64,000 nucleotides of DNA from Ctenosaura bakeri (GCA_948474755.1 CAOLHI010000412.1:620001-684000); one strand, 5' to 3'. Positions 1 through 12,127 are shown, counted from the first letter of the stretch. The notes: generated from the sequence alone by a model not told the origin. Translations and numbers: made by a program.

Positions 1-3000
1 CAATGTCCTTGTTCTTCAGTGGCTGTAGGCCAAGAGGAGAGAAACTGGAAGAGTTATTGCTACTTTAAACTAATGGAAATTCTCCCTTAGCCTGAGTGGT
101 ATTGCTGCTGTTTTTACATCTAAGAGGCCTTGTTTGGTCCCAGCAGAGAAAGATTCCTTACATGCTCTCCTTCCTTTCAGTGCTGAATGATCAGATAGTT
201 CTAAAGAGCTATCAGACTGCCTTTATGGATTTTTTTCCCCTCTCCTCTCTGCATGTGAATTTGTTTCCCTCTTAAAACCAAGTTATATCTGTTTAGTCCT
301 TTTAACTTAGGTCATTCTTTCAGGTGAATTTATCATTATGTTCTGCTTTACCTGCAGTTTTTCTCCTCCCGCTGACTTCTGTGTACAGAGTCCCTGCACT
401 GTAAAAACAAAAAATTGTCTGTTTTCAAGAATTTTAGAAAGATTTTTCCCTATTGCTCTATTGATGTCTATTTCTGTGCTTATTATAGTCTGATATATTG
501 ACACTTGCACAACCTACTTGTTATCACAGTATTGACAACAGTGCTTAATACTGAGTGCTGGTTAGACTATAAGAGACAATAAGACAAGAAGAAATGGGAT
601 CTCATCTGCATTCATCTCAATAACAAGAACTCTTGGTGTATCATTTGGTTTATCTTCTTTTAATGTGCAATCTCATCATTCTGTCATCAGGGGGAGAATG
701 AAGAGGTTGATACAAAACTTTTGATTGGAAACCACATTCCACAGTCCACAGTTTAGAAGGGCTACAGGAAAGAAATAAAGTTGACAAACTCCACAGTTTC
801 TGGGAAAGGCATGGAGAGATAAGGTGACTGAGATTTTCTACAACACCATAGGGAGAGGGTTCATTGCCAGCTTCATTGCTAGAAATAGTATTTCAGAGAC
901 CAAATGCTGCACATCCTCTCACACTGGAATTACTAATTATCCCTTACGAATTGCAAACAAGTAACTTCAGAAGCTTTTTAAGTAGGTACCTTTTACATTT
1001 GTAGGTTACCCTCCCCTCCCCCAAAACAAAGTCAAATACAGTTTTGGAAAGCAATTGATTGCTCAGTCTTTGGCAGTTCATGCTGCCTTTCCCTTTGTAC
1101 TGTTCCACAATATTGGAAGCATCTTCCTGAACCCTTTAGAGCAGGGGTTGGCAAACTGGACCCCAACAGGCTTCTGCAATAAATTGCCCTAAATTGGACA
1201 CTACCCACTTTCCAGGACTGGTAATCCCTACTAATTGTTTTTCTGCTGTCAACCGGTTTTCTATGTGCACAGCCTGACAGGGAAGCAGAGGGGCAAAAAT
1301 TGGCACCAGGACCTCCTGCAGTTGCCTACTTCTTCCTTAAGCATTCAGTATCTTTGCTTCTACTCTTTGTTAGTACTTTTCTCCCTCTAATTTGAAAAGA
1401 CACTTGGTATTCTGAGAAAATATGTGAGGTCTTAGAGCAGGCTGCTGGTGCTTTATGCCCATTTTACCTCAAATTTTTTAAAAAAATCTATAAAACCACA
1501 TGGGTTTTCGTGCAAAAATCATGTTTTTGTGGGTAGGGAAATGTCATTTTGCAGGGGGAAAAAATGGCTTCTGGAAAGTGGAGGGTTTCTTTGTTGTTGT
1601 TGTTTTTTGTTTTTGTTTTTTTGTTTTGCTCTAAAAATTTGGATTTTATACAACCCCCTCCCCTTTCTTGTACAAAAACAATTTGTAAAGATAACCATTG
1701 AAGATTGCTGGGGTTTGCAGTGATTCCATGGCATGCCAGTATGGGGAGCTGCATCAGAATGGAAACAAAGGCCAGAATTTTGCATCATGAGATGTAACTA
1801 CAATGATGGGTCTCTGTCATCACAATTGCCTTCCAAAGTCCTGTATTTTCACTCTGGCAGTGCCCCACATGAAGACTTTCCAAAATGCTACAGATTAAGG
1901 CACTGGGAATGAGCTCTCTTGATCATAGGAGATACCAAGCTGGACAGACTCCTTGGGGTCCTGCCACAGTTGCTTGTTCCAAAGTACCCCAGTGGGGGCG
2001 GGGAGATGATGCAAGTGTCATTTCCCAGAACTCTGATTTTCAGTGCCCTGGAAAAGATAGTTTTTGAGTTCACGTTTGGTCATTATCGACTGCAAACATG
2101 AATGTCTAGCAGTTATGAAATCATAAGACCAGATTACAATCTTGTAACTATTGAACAGGTTGCCAGAAAATGTTTTTCTCATGAAAAATGGTTTGAAAGT
2201 AGTTTGCACAGAAATAACAAAAATGTATTTCTGTACAAACTACTTTCCCAAAACACTTCAAGGTATGTGGATACCAAGTAAAAACTGTGCAGAATTCTAG
2301 CGACTACATTATTATTTCTGACCAAGAGATGTATAATTGTCAATATTCTCCCCATTCTTATACTATTGTGCAGATACAGACTGCTAAAGTTTTCAGTTCA
2401 CACTCCCCCTTGATGATACAGCGATGTACAAGTGTGATAGTACACCGGTTGTTGAGGCATATTATTTAATCTTGACACAATCATACACTTACTTCACACT
2501 ATCTTGTGATGGTTTATATTAATAAATTTACATCTACACTTGGACAAATTGATAAGCCATTTGGAAAAAAAAATACCTATGCAGAAATATATTATTTTCT
2601 GCAAAGAAAAAGCTGGTTCTGAGCAGAAAATGTGGTTTTCTACACACACAAAAACCCCACATGCAAATTTTGTGCATTAAAACTTGTGAACTGTGAAGAT
2701 TCTCATCAGTTCAAGGTTCTTCTGATCAGGGTTTACCAACACTTGTGAAACATGTTTTTCAACCATTTTTTTAAAAATGTTTTTGAATATTTTTGCTATA
2801 ACTACCACTGAATGTGCTTCCAAGATTCGCTTATTATTATTATTTTGTACATTAGTGACTTTGGGGCAGAAAATAACGCATAAAATATATATGTAAAGAA
2901 AAGAAAAGAATGCATAAAATAATATACATTTTTTCCAGAAGGCATACCAATACAAAATCATTTATACTCATATGTATTTATACCCATATGTATATGCAAA

Positions 3001-5040
3001 AAAGTGCTTCTCCCTTCTCTTTTACCTGCATCTCTTTCATCATCATCTACCACTTTCAATTGTAACACAGTACTTTCTACAAGCATATATGTAAGTATCT
3101 CTTTAATTTCGAGGGCAGAGAACTCTGTTAAGAGAAGGCAAGCTGGAATCACATGGATTCCCCCTCCTAATCACTAAACAGAACATTTAGTATATGGAGA
3201 TCTGCCAGCAGATTTTGCCAGAAGCTTTAGTTATGTTGTGGGAATTCAACAAAACCCAGCACTCTGACAGAAAAAATACCCTAGGACAAACCCTAGATCA
3301 AACCATAGGACAAACCATATCTGGCTTGTTCAAGGAGAGAGGAGCCAGAGATCCAGCTCATGATGGGTTCACACATCAAAATCAACAAGCCAAGTTTCCT
3401 GTTTATTTAGCTGCATCTGCTAGCCCCAGTATTATCATAAGATGAGTTGCTCTTTTGAACTTGTTATTCAGTTTGTCTTGCTGTGATCGCTAATTCTCAA
3501 GTCACTGTGTACTTGCACTGAATTGTAAATGTATATGAAACTTTGAAGTTCACTTATGATTTCATCACCAGCTGTTATATTGTTGGAGCTTAACAAGATC
3601 ACATGTCGGGAGGAAAAATAGTGTATAAGTTTCTTGAATATTTCTGGACATTAGCCCTGCAAATTGACAGTGAATTACAAAGATTTGTTGCCATCTTTAA
3701 AACAATATTTTGATCTCCAGGTTTTCACAATCACATGAGATTTGCATTTTGCATATTGGCATCATTTGATTGAATTAACTTTTAAATCGTCCTTTAAAAA
3801 ACAAAACAAAAAACAAAAAAAAGGGTTTTATTGCTTGTTGGCAAGAATCACCTTGCCAACCTTGAACATAAAGTAATAAATTAATTAATTTACTTAATTA
3901 TCCAGACATTTCTACATGTGTGGCACTAGAGATCCAAAATAACCCACATGAGTCTTGAAGAGAATACCAGTGTATTCTTACAAATGTTGTTTGTATGGTA
4001 CTGCATGTTTACTGCACCATCTAGTGGTTATTGTGTTAATACACAATGTTAATGTAATGTTAAAAGTTAAAAAATTTAATCTTTAAATATCAGATCAGTG
4101 ATATCTCCGCCGTGTAGACACAATTATTTGTGGTTCATCAATATAGTCACCTGTTCACTGAACCAATTAGTTAATATATGCAAGCAGGTGAATAATTTTT
4201 GCATATTATCAGCACGACTGACCAACAGGAAAAAAACAACAACTAAGAATCGTTGCTTCTAGCATAACACTGGGACCTGCCCAAACAGCACTACAGAGAA
4301 AGTGAGCAGATATGGTCTAAACGGTATGAAAAGATTAATTATTAATGACTAAAATACACCTATTAACTATTAACTATGGCCTTCCTGCTCCCAGTAGTTT
4401 GCACAAGCTGAGATGCTGACTTTCTTACCTAAGACTTTGCAAAAATTAATGACATAATTTGTGTGACATCTTCATAGTGTTCTTTAGGGTATTTGACTAC
4501 CTGATAAGTATATAAGGCACAAAATCACAACTGCAGGGGGGAAAAACAGATCTTGCAAGTATGTTCAGCCAACTGTATTAGTGACTAGAAACTGTTGTCA
4601 AAACCAGAGTGAAAGTTGTGCTTCTTAGCCTGCTGATGTCTCCATATTTACAATTTTTTTCCACATGTTGCATGCAAAGACCAAGAGAGACAGATAACTA
4701 TTTGCATGAACTCTCACTTACACTTTTCTTTAGCATTTTAAGAAGTAACAATTTAAAGTTATTTGGTTGTTTGTTCCCCATAGTGTAAATCACTATAAGT
4801 GTTTTTGCTCTCCCATACTCTGTGACATATGCGCTGTCATCCTTTCTTGGGAAGCACAGCTACATCTCCACAGTCATAACTCTGTATGTCTCCATATACT
4901 CCTGATGTTACATTCTGTGAAGAGATCTTCAGGGATCTCCATGGGAGTTGCAGTGTTAAAAAATATAGGTTTGAGAGAGGGGATTTTGGTTATTGTATGC
5001 ACAATGACTGTAAACATTAATTGTGATGGCATAAGGCAGA
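1..5040. other. AT-rich non-coding stretch, nothing recognised
   Basis: I find no convincing coding exon, RNA gene or assignable repeat here. Open frames are short, overlap on both strands and resemble no family known to me. There are T-rich and A-rich runs (about 1590-1640, 3798-3822) and a short imperfect tandem around the words AGGACAAACC and AGATCAAACC (3280-3330). As sequence upstream of the CHRM3 coding exon it is probably intron or intergenic DNA with very old, unrecognisable repeats. Confidence 0.5.
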
Positions 5041-5042
5041 CT

Positions 5043-5860
5043 GTTGTTGTTGTTGTTGTTGACCCCCATTAAGTTGACTTTGATATATGGTTACCCTATG
5101 AATGAGAGACCTCCATCCTATCATCATCAGCTCCTGCCTCCTGGTCAGTTAGGCTTAATAGTACAAATTTCTTTTTACACCATCTTTAAATTCTACTGAG
5201 ATGTTCTTTAGTTTGGTTCAGTGTTATTTTTTAGCTTTATTCTAACTGTTGATATTAGCAGTTCATGCTCTATGCTGCAATCTGCTCCTGGTCTTGTTTT
5301 TCTTTTAGAGAGGATGGATCCTCTCCATCTTCTTCTTCTGATGATATACTGTATTTGATTTCTGTATCGGCCGTCAGGTGACGTCCATGTAGACAGTCAT
5401 CTCTTTGGTTGCTTGAAGAATGTATTGGCAATGAACAAAACGTTGGCCTCACAAAAATCAGTTAGTCAATCTCCTGCTTCATTTCTTGATCCTAGGCCAA
5501 ATTTTCCTACAGTCTTTGATTCTGCTGTTTCCTACTTTAAGAATCTAATCACCTATGATTAACAAGTATTGCTTCAGTGTGCAGTTAATTTCCACCTGGA
5601 CTCTAGCATAGAATTTTTCAATTTCTTCTTCTTCTGCCTCTCTTGTTGAAACATAAACTTGGATTATGGTTATATTGCTAAGTTTCCCCTGAAGTCTTGT
5701 TGATATTGTTCAGTATACTTTGCATTATATCCTCTGACTGTCTCTGCCATATCTCTCCTCATTATTAATGTCACTTTATTTCTTAGATTTTCTTGCCTCA
5801 CAGTAGGCTCTTACCTCACAGGAGGATGCAGAATTATCACACCAGAGTTACTGAACAGAA
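5043..5860 (-). mobile_element. RTE/BovB-like LINE fragment (3' end plus endonuclease-region debris)
   Basis: Read on the minus strand, the fragment starts at low coordinate with a (TTG)n-type tail and the phrase CCCTATGAATGAGAGACCTCC, a 3' UTR word shared with the piece near 8.88 kb. It then jumps to ORF debris. Around 5640-5690 the minus strand reads like an RTE endonuclease (IQVYVSTREAEEEEIEKFYA). Around 5290-5310 it reads KQDQEQIAA, which aligns with KQDQIVDCG in the copy at 12.2 kb. Stops and indels mean it is dead. The middle of the element is missing, consistent with internal deletion. The RTE clade is well supported; assignment to BovB specifically is inference. Confidence 0.6.
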
Positions 5861-6464
5861 TGCCAGTTGTGGTTTCATTTTCCAATTTTTCCCCCGTTCC
5901 CCCTAGCCACATGTCAGCCACACTGTTGATATTTTCTGGCAAATGTTTGTGTGCACCACCCTCCACATCATGGGACTCACATGTGGAAGCAGCAGCAGCA
6001 CTTCTTGTTTCTTTCCCATTGTAACAGCATCACTTGTTGAGTCCTTCTGCCTTCCTGTCTTCCCAGTGGTGGGGAATGACAGAAACTATTCCCTTCTGAC
6101 AAAAGGGAGTAAATTGAACTGAAGTCAACGTGACTTAGTTCTAAATAGAAATGTAGTGAGGCAAAGAAAAGAAGATATTTTTTCTTTGTGATCCTAAACA
6201 GGAATCTCCCTCCCATGAATTTTTGTGACATCCCTTCCAATGAGGGGAGGAGAAAGGAATAGCACCTTCTGAGAAGAGGAGGGAGAAAGTTCCATGGAAA
6301 GCAATGTGGCTTTTGAGTAAACATGTATATGCGTTTAATCTGGGAATAAATTCCATTAAAAGCAATGAGGATTACTATAAGTAAACCTGACTTGGTTAGT
6401 ATTGTGTAATGCTTTAAAGACTAGGAGTCATTGATATACAGTGGCCCTTCCATATTGCAAAAGT

Positions 6465-8235
6465 TCATAGAATCATAGAGTTGGAAGAGACCACAGGGGC
6501 CATCCAGTCCAATTCCCTGCCATGTAGGAACCTACATCAAAACACTCCCGACAGATGGCCATCCAGCCTCTACTTAAAAACCTCCAAGGAAGGAGACTCC
6601 ACCACACTCCAGGGCAGCATATTCCACTGCCAAACAGCTCTGACCATCAGGAAGTTCTTCCTGAGGTTCAGGTAGAATCTCTTTTCCTGTAGTTTGAATC
6701 CATTGCTCCTTGTCCTAGTCTCTGGAGCAGTGGAAAACAAATCCACTCCCTCCTTGACATGACATCCCTTCAGATATTTAAACATGGCTACCATGTCCCC
6801 TCTTAACCTTCTCTTTTGCAGACTAAACATACCCAGCTCCCTAAGACACTCCTCATAGATCATGGCTTCTAGGCCCTTCACCCTTTTGGTCTCCCTCCTC
6901 TGGACACGCTCCAGCTTGTCGATATCCTTCTTCAAATGAGGTGCCCAGAACTAGACACAGTATTCCAGATGAAATCTGACCATCTTGAGAAAGGAAAAGT
7001 AGGAACAAAGAGAGTGGTGCTATTACTTTTCTCAATCTAGATACCATACACCTATTGATGCAACCAAGAATTGTGTTGGCTTTCTTGGCTGCTGCATCGC
7101 ACTGCTGACTCATGTTCAGCTTTTTGTCCACCAAGACTCCTAGATCCCTTTCACATGTACTGTTATCCAGCCACATGTCCCCCATCCTATATTTGTGCAT
7201 TCCATTTTTTCTGCCTAAGTGTAGGATTTTACATTTCTCTCTGTTGAAATTCATTTTGTTAGCTTTGGCCCAGCTCTTTAATCTGTTAAGGTCATTTTTA
7301 ATTTTGATCCTGTCCTATTATTAGCAACTGCCCCCAAGTTGGTGTCATCTGGAAATTTGATCAGCACACCCTCTATCACTTCACCCAAATCATTAATGAA
7401 GAGGTTAAATAGCATTGGGCGCCGGACAGAATCTTGGCGCACGCCACTAGTAACTTCTCTCCAGGAAGAAAAGAAGCCATTGGTGAGCACCCTTTGGGTT
7501 CAGTCAGTCAACCAGTTACAAATCCACCTAACAATAGCCCTGTTCAGCCTGCATTTTACTAGCTTTTTGCAAGAATGTCATGGTGAACTTTGTCAGAGGC
7601 CTTACTGAAACCAAGATATGCTACACCCACAGCATTCCCTTCATCTATCAAGCTTGTAACTCTATCATAGAAAGAGATAAAATTAGTCTGGCATGACATA
7701 TTTTTGAGAAACCCATGTTGACATTTCATGACTATTTTATTACTTTCTAAGTGTTTACAAACTGATTGTTTAATAATCTGCTCTAGGATCTTTCTGGGTA
7801 TTGATGTCAAGCTGACTGGGCAATAATTATTTGGGTCCTCTTTTTTTCTGTTTTTGAAGATGGGGACGACTTTGCCCTCCTCCAGTCTGCTGAGACTTCT
7901 CCTGTCCTCCAAGAGTTCTCAAAGATTATTGGAAGTGGTTCTGAAATTACTTCTGCCAGTCCTTTTAATATCCTTGGATGTAATTCGTCTGGGCCTGGAA
8001 ACTTGAATTCATCTAGTGTAGCCAGGTGTTTCTGTACTACTTCTCTACCTATTCTGTGCTGCATTTCCCCCACTTCTTCACCTGTTCCCCACGCCCCAGG
8101 TTGAGAACTTCTATCCTTTTGGGAGAAAACTGAGGAAAAGAAGGTGTTGAATAGTTCCACCTTTTCTTTTTCCCCTGTTAGTACTTGGCCATCTTCTCCA
8201 CACAGCAACCCCGTGTCACAGCAACCTCTTTGGAA
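6465..8235 (-). mobile_element. CR1 LINE, 5'-truncated, inserted in the Tigger-like element
   Basis: The minus strand encodes the CR1 ORF2 reverse transcriptase in pieces. From 5' to 3' these are [20 protein letters not shown] (about 8150-8210), [20 protein letters not shown] (about 7740-7830), a stretch with GFLKN and VAYLGFSKASDKVHHD (7570-7710; FSKASD is a decayed form of the AFD-type palm motif) and ERDLGVLVDKKLNMSQQCDA (about 7080-7160). The C-terminal part with KKDIDKLERVQRRETKRV lies at 6570-6935. The 3' end is the characteristic GAATCATAGAGTTGGAAGAG sequence with an ATTCTATG-type octamer remnant at 6465-6480. Frameshifts split the frame, so it is a dead copy. The 5' junction at about 8216-8245 falls back into the Tigger-like element. 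Confidence 0.85.
6979..7014. repeat. 36-bp block in CR1 identical to 8372-8407
   Basis: This block is identical over 36 bases to 8372-8407, which lies in the flanking Tigger-like element 1.4 kb away in the same orientation. The equivalent position in the second CR1 copy (about 40176-40192) has unrelated CR1 sequence, CCAAAGCAGAGTAGAG. Here it is replaced by the longer Tigger-derived block, with shared CCA and AGAG edges. Confidence 0.8.
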
Positions 8236-8852
8236 CTCCCCCCCCTTCATTCCTTTGCTTCTGACCCCAGCATTGCTTGGTGGGGGAGAAAAAGACAAGC
8301 TAAAAGGCTTACCAATATTTTCCTCTCAGACAAAAAAGAGCAGAGTTCTGGGGTTCTAGCTACTTCCAGTCACCATCTTGAGAAAGGAAAAGTAGGAACA
8401 AAGAGAGCACCTGACCAATCAGCAGCCATTACACATCTGAATGTTTAGCCACACACCAGGGAGGACACACTTCCAGCAGTGAGAGGGAGCTTTGCTTACC
8501 CAAGAGGAAAGAAAACACCAATTTGAAACTCAAATCTTGCAAGCCTGTGGTCAGGAATGCAAGGGAATGGGAGGAGGAAAATTGTGGGGCAGCAAGCATG
8601 TGCCTTGTGAATAACCAAATTTGCAAAGGTCAAGCCTGCAAATGTGGGGGGAGGACTATATAAGCATCTAAGTTGAAATAGAGGGAAGAGGGGGATTTTG
8701 TCCTCAATAAAAAAGGACTCCATCAATCTACTTAGCCAATGTATACCATAGAGATTATGACAATTTGGAGGTGAGGGGGTGAGGAACATGTGTACCGGAT
8801 ACTCACAGTTTCACCAGACAGGATTATTCAGATCTCTAGCCACATGTTATTT

Positions 8853-9110
8853 GCTGTCAAATTAAATTCAGTTTGTTGAGATCCCATGAATGAGAGATGT
8901 GCAAGATCCTCAGTCAATGGCTGCCCAGCTTGGGTCTTGCAGACTCAGGGTAGCTTCCTTGACAGAGTTAACCCATGCATAATGCTGTCTTCCTCTTTTC
9001 CTACTGCTTTCTACTTTACCAAGCATTATCATATTTTCCAATAAGTTACGTTGTCTCCTTATTTGTCCAAAGTATGACAGTCTCAGTTTTGTCATCTTTG
9101 CAACATTTGC
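8853..9110 (-). mobile_element. RTE/BovB-like LINE, C-terminal ORF piece and 3' UTR
   Basis: The minus strand encodes MTKLRLSYFGQIRRQRNLLE, then MIMLGKVESSRKRGRQ and a WVNSVKEATLSLQD segment. This is the usual C-terminal tail of RTE/BovB-type ORF2 proteins (KLRLSYFGH..R..SLEK..MLGK.EG.RKRGR). The frame ends near 8910 and is followed by a GATCCCATGAATGAGAGA 3' UTR word. It is a short 5'-truncated fragment. Confidence 0.75.
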
Positions 9111-9892
9111 AACTATGAGAAGTGTACAGTCTCATCTGAATTCACCTTGTAAGAGAAATAACACAGGACCTCTGCTCCAAAGTCCTGTCCTAACAGCACC
9201 ACTGCTGATAGGCAGAATCAATGAGTGCAGATCAGTTTGAATGGCAGGAGTTGGAGATAATGCAGAATATCACTTCCAATATCTATCCACATTGTAACCA
9301 TGATTTGCAAAAGTCAAGCATGCTTAGGAGCAGAATTTTCTCCGGAATATGCAATTCTCCTTGTACCTTCCCAGTTCATTTTAGGACAAAGTGCTGAAGT
9401 AAAAATGAAAGTGACACAGCTAAATTTGCTTCTGGAACGCCTCAGTGAAATGCATTTCAATCATTTAGGAGTGACTGCAAAGCAGCTCAAAAAATTATGA
9501 GGCAAATGAGTCACAGAGCTTCTAGAATATAAAATGTGATGTGCTATTACAGTTTGGTACAGGAAGTGCCAATATCTTCTTAATCATGTATTTAACTTGA
9601 TGGTGGTTTGTGGCTTAGATTTATTATACATGGAATATAGTTGAAAAACACATGGGAAAGTTTCATATGCTTCATACATTTTGAGAAGTACTGTTACAGT
9701 AATGCCAATGTTAATGAATCAGTAGTCATCTTCAGACTGAGTAATTCATAAGCAATAATGTTGTGGCTGCTGTTTCCAAAGATTTTTACCTATTAAATTA
9801 GTATAAACTAATACTTTTACAAATCATTTTTCTACAAGAGTGAGATCATTCATATAGATATAATATCAGCTCTGTTAACAGAGCTGGCTCCT
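9111..9892. other. Non-coding gap between LINE fragments
   Basis: I recognise nothing in this stretch. The 66-codon open frame at 9300-9500 (+) matches no family I know and lacks a credible context. Confidence 0.4.
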
Positions 9893-11520
9893 ATGTTGTT
9901 GTTGTTTTTCTCTTGAATAGTTGATTTGTGTTGATTACTGAGCTAAGGTATAGAAAACCTTTAACAACTATGATGTCTTCAACATTAACTGTAAAGTTAT
10001 GTAAATCTTATGTAATCATTATTTCTGTCTTCTTAATTTTCATGTATATTTCACCTGCTTTTGCATTTACTTTCTCAATCCTTATTGCTTTTTGCTTGTA
10101 ATCAGTATATCATAATCTGTCCTTTGCATATCTTAAATGTTTCATGTCTCTTCCTCCATTTTTCACATATTCCTCTTCTATGTGTAAATCTACTTTCTGT
10201 ACAATATGCGCTGCAAATAAATTAAACAGATATGGCTACAAAATACATTTTTGCCTATTGGAAACCATTCTTTTCCCCCATATTCAATCCTAATAGTGGT
10301 CTCTTGTCTCTTGTACAAACCTATACAAGAGATAGGTTACACATCAAGAAAATCAAATGTTTAGCAGTCCCATTTCTTTTAAGCAATCCAGTTTTTCATG
10401 ATCTGTGCAGTTAAAGGCTTTGCCACAATCTATAAAGCTGAGCTTGATTTTCTTCTAAAATTCCTTAGCGTACTCCATTAGCCAATGTGCTAATGCAATA
10501 TGATTGCTAGTATCTCTTCCTTTTTTGAACACATCTTGTACATCTGACATTTCCTGTCCCATGTGTGGTAAATGTATTTTGTAATAACCTAAAGGTGCCA
10601 GGTCCTATCTCATCTTGGAAGCTAAGCAGAGTCAGCCCTGGTTAGTATTTGAATGGGATACCACCAATGAATACCAGGTACTGTAGGCTATATTTCAGTG
10701 GAAGGAACTGGCAAAACCACATCTGAGTATTCCTTGCCTAAGAAAACAGTATGAAATTCATGGAGTCACTTTAAGTCAAAGGCAACCTGAAAGTAGATAC
10801 ACACACAAAATATTCTGATTACTTTGCTCAGGAGATTAATACAGTGGTTACTATAATTCATAATGTCCTTTCTCTTTGGTACTGGAATGTACATTGAGTC
10901 TGTAGGTCATTGCTTTGCTTTCCATATTTGTTGGAATAGTTTGTTAGAATTTGAAAGGACTGGTGAAAACAATGCCATTTGGCTCTGGGGACTTATTTCT
11001 TCCAAGTGAACAGCTTCCACTTTACTTTTAAAACTGTAGGTTCTACATCAAAAAGTTCCTGTGCCATCCTTTTTTCCCCAAAAAATGTCTTAATTATATA
11101 TACTATGTACCTCTATGGATCATTCATCATTCTACTCTTTATTTAAATTTGCCTTTGACTCCTCAGTTCTTGGGGAAGAGGTTTCTTTATTCTTTCCATT
11201 TTGCTATTTTCTTCTGTTTCTTTGCACCATTTTTATAATAGTTTTCTCTGTCTCTATGAACAAGCCACTGAACAGTTTGCATTCAGGATTCTGACTTGAT
11301 TTCTCTCATCTTTTACTTTTGCTTTTTTTTTTAATCACTAACAGTTTTGATTCTCACTTCTCATTAACATTCTTCCATTGAGTCTTCCATTTGGTTATAG
11401 GTATATCCTTTTTGCATTCTTCCCTGATAATGTGCTTGGTTTTGGTCCATAGTTCTTGTTCATGGTCAATTAAGCCTAGTGGTACTGCAGATCTGTTCTT
11501 TACGTATACTAAGATCCTAC
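9893..11520 (-). mobile_element. RTE/BovB-like LINE, reverse-transcriptase region, heavily decayed
   Basis: A TTGTTGTTG tail-like run at 9893 is followed by sequence that, on the minus strand, keeps RT landmarks. Near 10390-10450 it reads IKLSFIDCGKAFNCTDHEKL, a decayed form of the RTE palm motif FIDYAKAFDCVDHNKL. About 10450-10500 matches the preceding RWIMEKAREF segment. Around 10960-11470 it continues into the linker between RT and endonuclease. Stops and indels are frequent. A 5S-derived SINE is inserted at about 10590-10808. The 12.14-12.44 kb block is probably the same copy. Confidence 0.65.
10590..10808 (+). mobile_element. 5S-rRNA-derived SINE (SINE3 class)
   Basis: Positions 10593-10690 are clearly related to 5S rRNA. 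They keep CCTATCTCATCTTGGAAGC, GCTAAGCAGAGTCAGCCCTG and GGTTAGTATTTGAATGGGA, then ATACCAGGTACTGTAGGCT, which correspond to the A box, intermediate element and C box of the 5S internal promoter. After the 5S head comes about 115 bp of unrelated body (GGAAGGAACTGGCAAAACCA onward), ending in an ACACACAAAA tail. The fused body and tail, plus the degenerate head, mark it as a retroposed SINE and not a working 5S gene. It sits inside RTE/BovB-like sequence. A Pol III terminator T-run is not evident. Confidence 0.85.
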
Positions 11521-11947
11521 ATCACATTTGTAGCGGCATAAATGTAGTTATGAATGCCTTAAGGAATTGACTCCCAGAGCCCACCTTAACCTTGAGCGAT
11601 CCCTTCCATGTAACCAAGGTCTGAGGTGTAGGTGAGTGGGGTACTTGAAAATGATGTAGCTAGCTCCCAAGCCACAGTGCAACTAGCCAACTTCAACTCC
11701 TGAGCCACAGTACAATGAGCAAAAGTGTGGAAGCAGGAGGGGACTAACAGCATCATTCTGAAGTATCCCACTGATATGCACCAAAGACCTCCATCATACA
11801 GAGAGGCTCCTTTGAGTATTAAGGTGGGTTTTAAGGATATTTATGATGATCTCAATTGTAAATAAGTACCATAGGCAATACAGAACAGCTAGGGATCCGT
11901 AACTTTAGGTTACAAGTCTGTAACTGCAATGCAGGATGCCAGACATA
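11521..11947. other. Unassigned sequence inside the LINE region
   Basis: This does not align by eye with RTE-type LINE sequence. It contains two related copies of a GAGCCACAGTGCAACTAGCC-like phrase (11668-11720), suggesting a small tandem or another decayed insertion. No gene is seen. Confidence 0.4.
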
Positions 11948-12127
11948 GGCCATTTCTGCACGACACTCTTACAGCACGATGATACCACTTTCAACCTCCT
12001 GTGGAATCCTGGGGTTTGCAGTTTCAGGAAGAGCCAGCTGGCCCCTCCTGGAACTGCAAACCCCAGGATTCCATAGGAGGTTGAAAGTGGAATCATCGTG
12101 CTATAAGAGTGTCATGCGGAAATGTTC
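11948..12127. mobile_element. Fold-back MITE, Harbinger-like ends
   Basis: This is a 180-bp element that is almost a complete palindrome. The left arm (about 11948-12029) contains GGCCATTTCTGCACGACACT and CCTGTGGAATCCTGGGGTTTG. The right arm (about 12045-12127) is its near reverse complement. Only about 15 bp of loop (CCAGCTGGCCCC region) separates them. The flanks are ATA on both sides (11945-11947 and 12128-12130), a 3-bp target duplication. Related shorter copies lie at 16926-17028, 25010-25137 and 52319-52517. Confidence 0.8.

Larger units (their letters stand above)
6439..8658 (-). mobile_element. Tigger/pogo-like non-autonomous DNA transposon interrupted by a CR1 LINE
   Basis: The ends are inverted repeats of the form CAGTNNTCCCTCCACATTTGC: CAGTGGCCCTTCC at 6439 and GGGGGGAGGACTA ending at 8658, flanked by TA. 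This is typical of the Tc1/mariner superfamily. The body at about 8240-8658 aligns in reverse complement with 43267-43771; both copies carry CTACTTCCAGTCACCATCTTGA-like and GTGAGCAAAGC-like blocks. Only about 25 bases of the other end remain at 6439-6464 before CR1 sequence begins. The uninterrupted element would be about 450 bp, too short for a transposase, so it is a MITE-class element. Orientation is given relative to the 43-kb copy and is arbitrary. Confidence 0.7.

Noticed and set aside
1137..1330. Possible 3' end of an old LINE (GAGCAGGGGTTGGCAAACTG)
   Set aside because: The phrase resembles common repeat ends but nothing around it confirms a family.
4010..4035. CCATCTAGTGG word, also near 42375 and 12350, as a shared element
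   Set aside because: Matches are about 10 bases long and flanks do not align; not enough to call a repeat.
10593..10690. A functional 5S rRNA gene
   Set aside because: Many substitutions, fusion to a non-5S body and a SINE-like tail; no terminator T-run after the 5S part.
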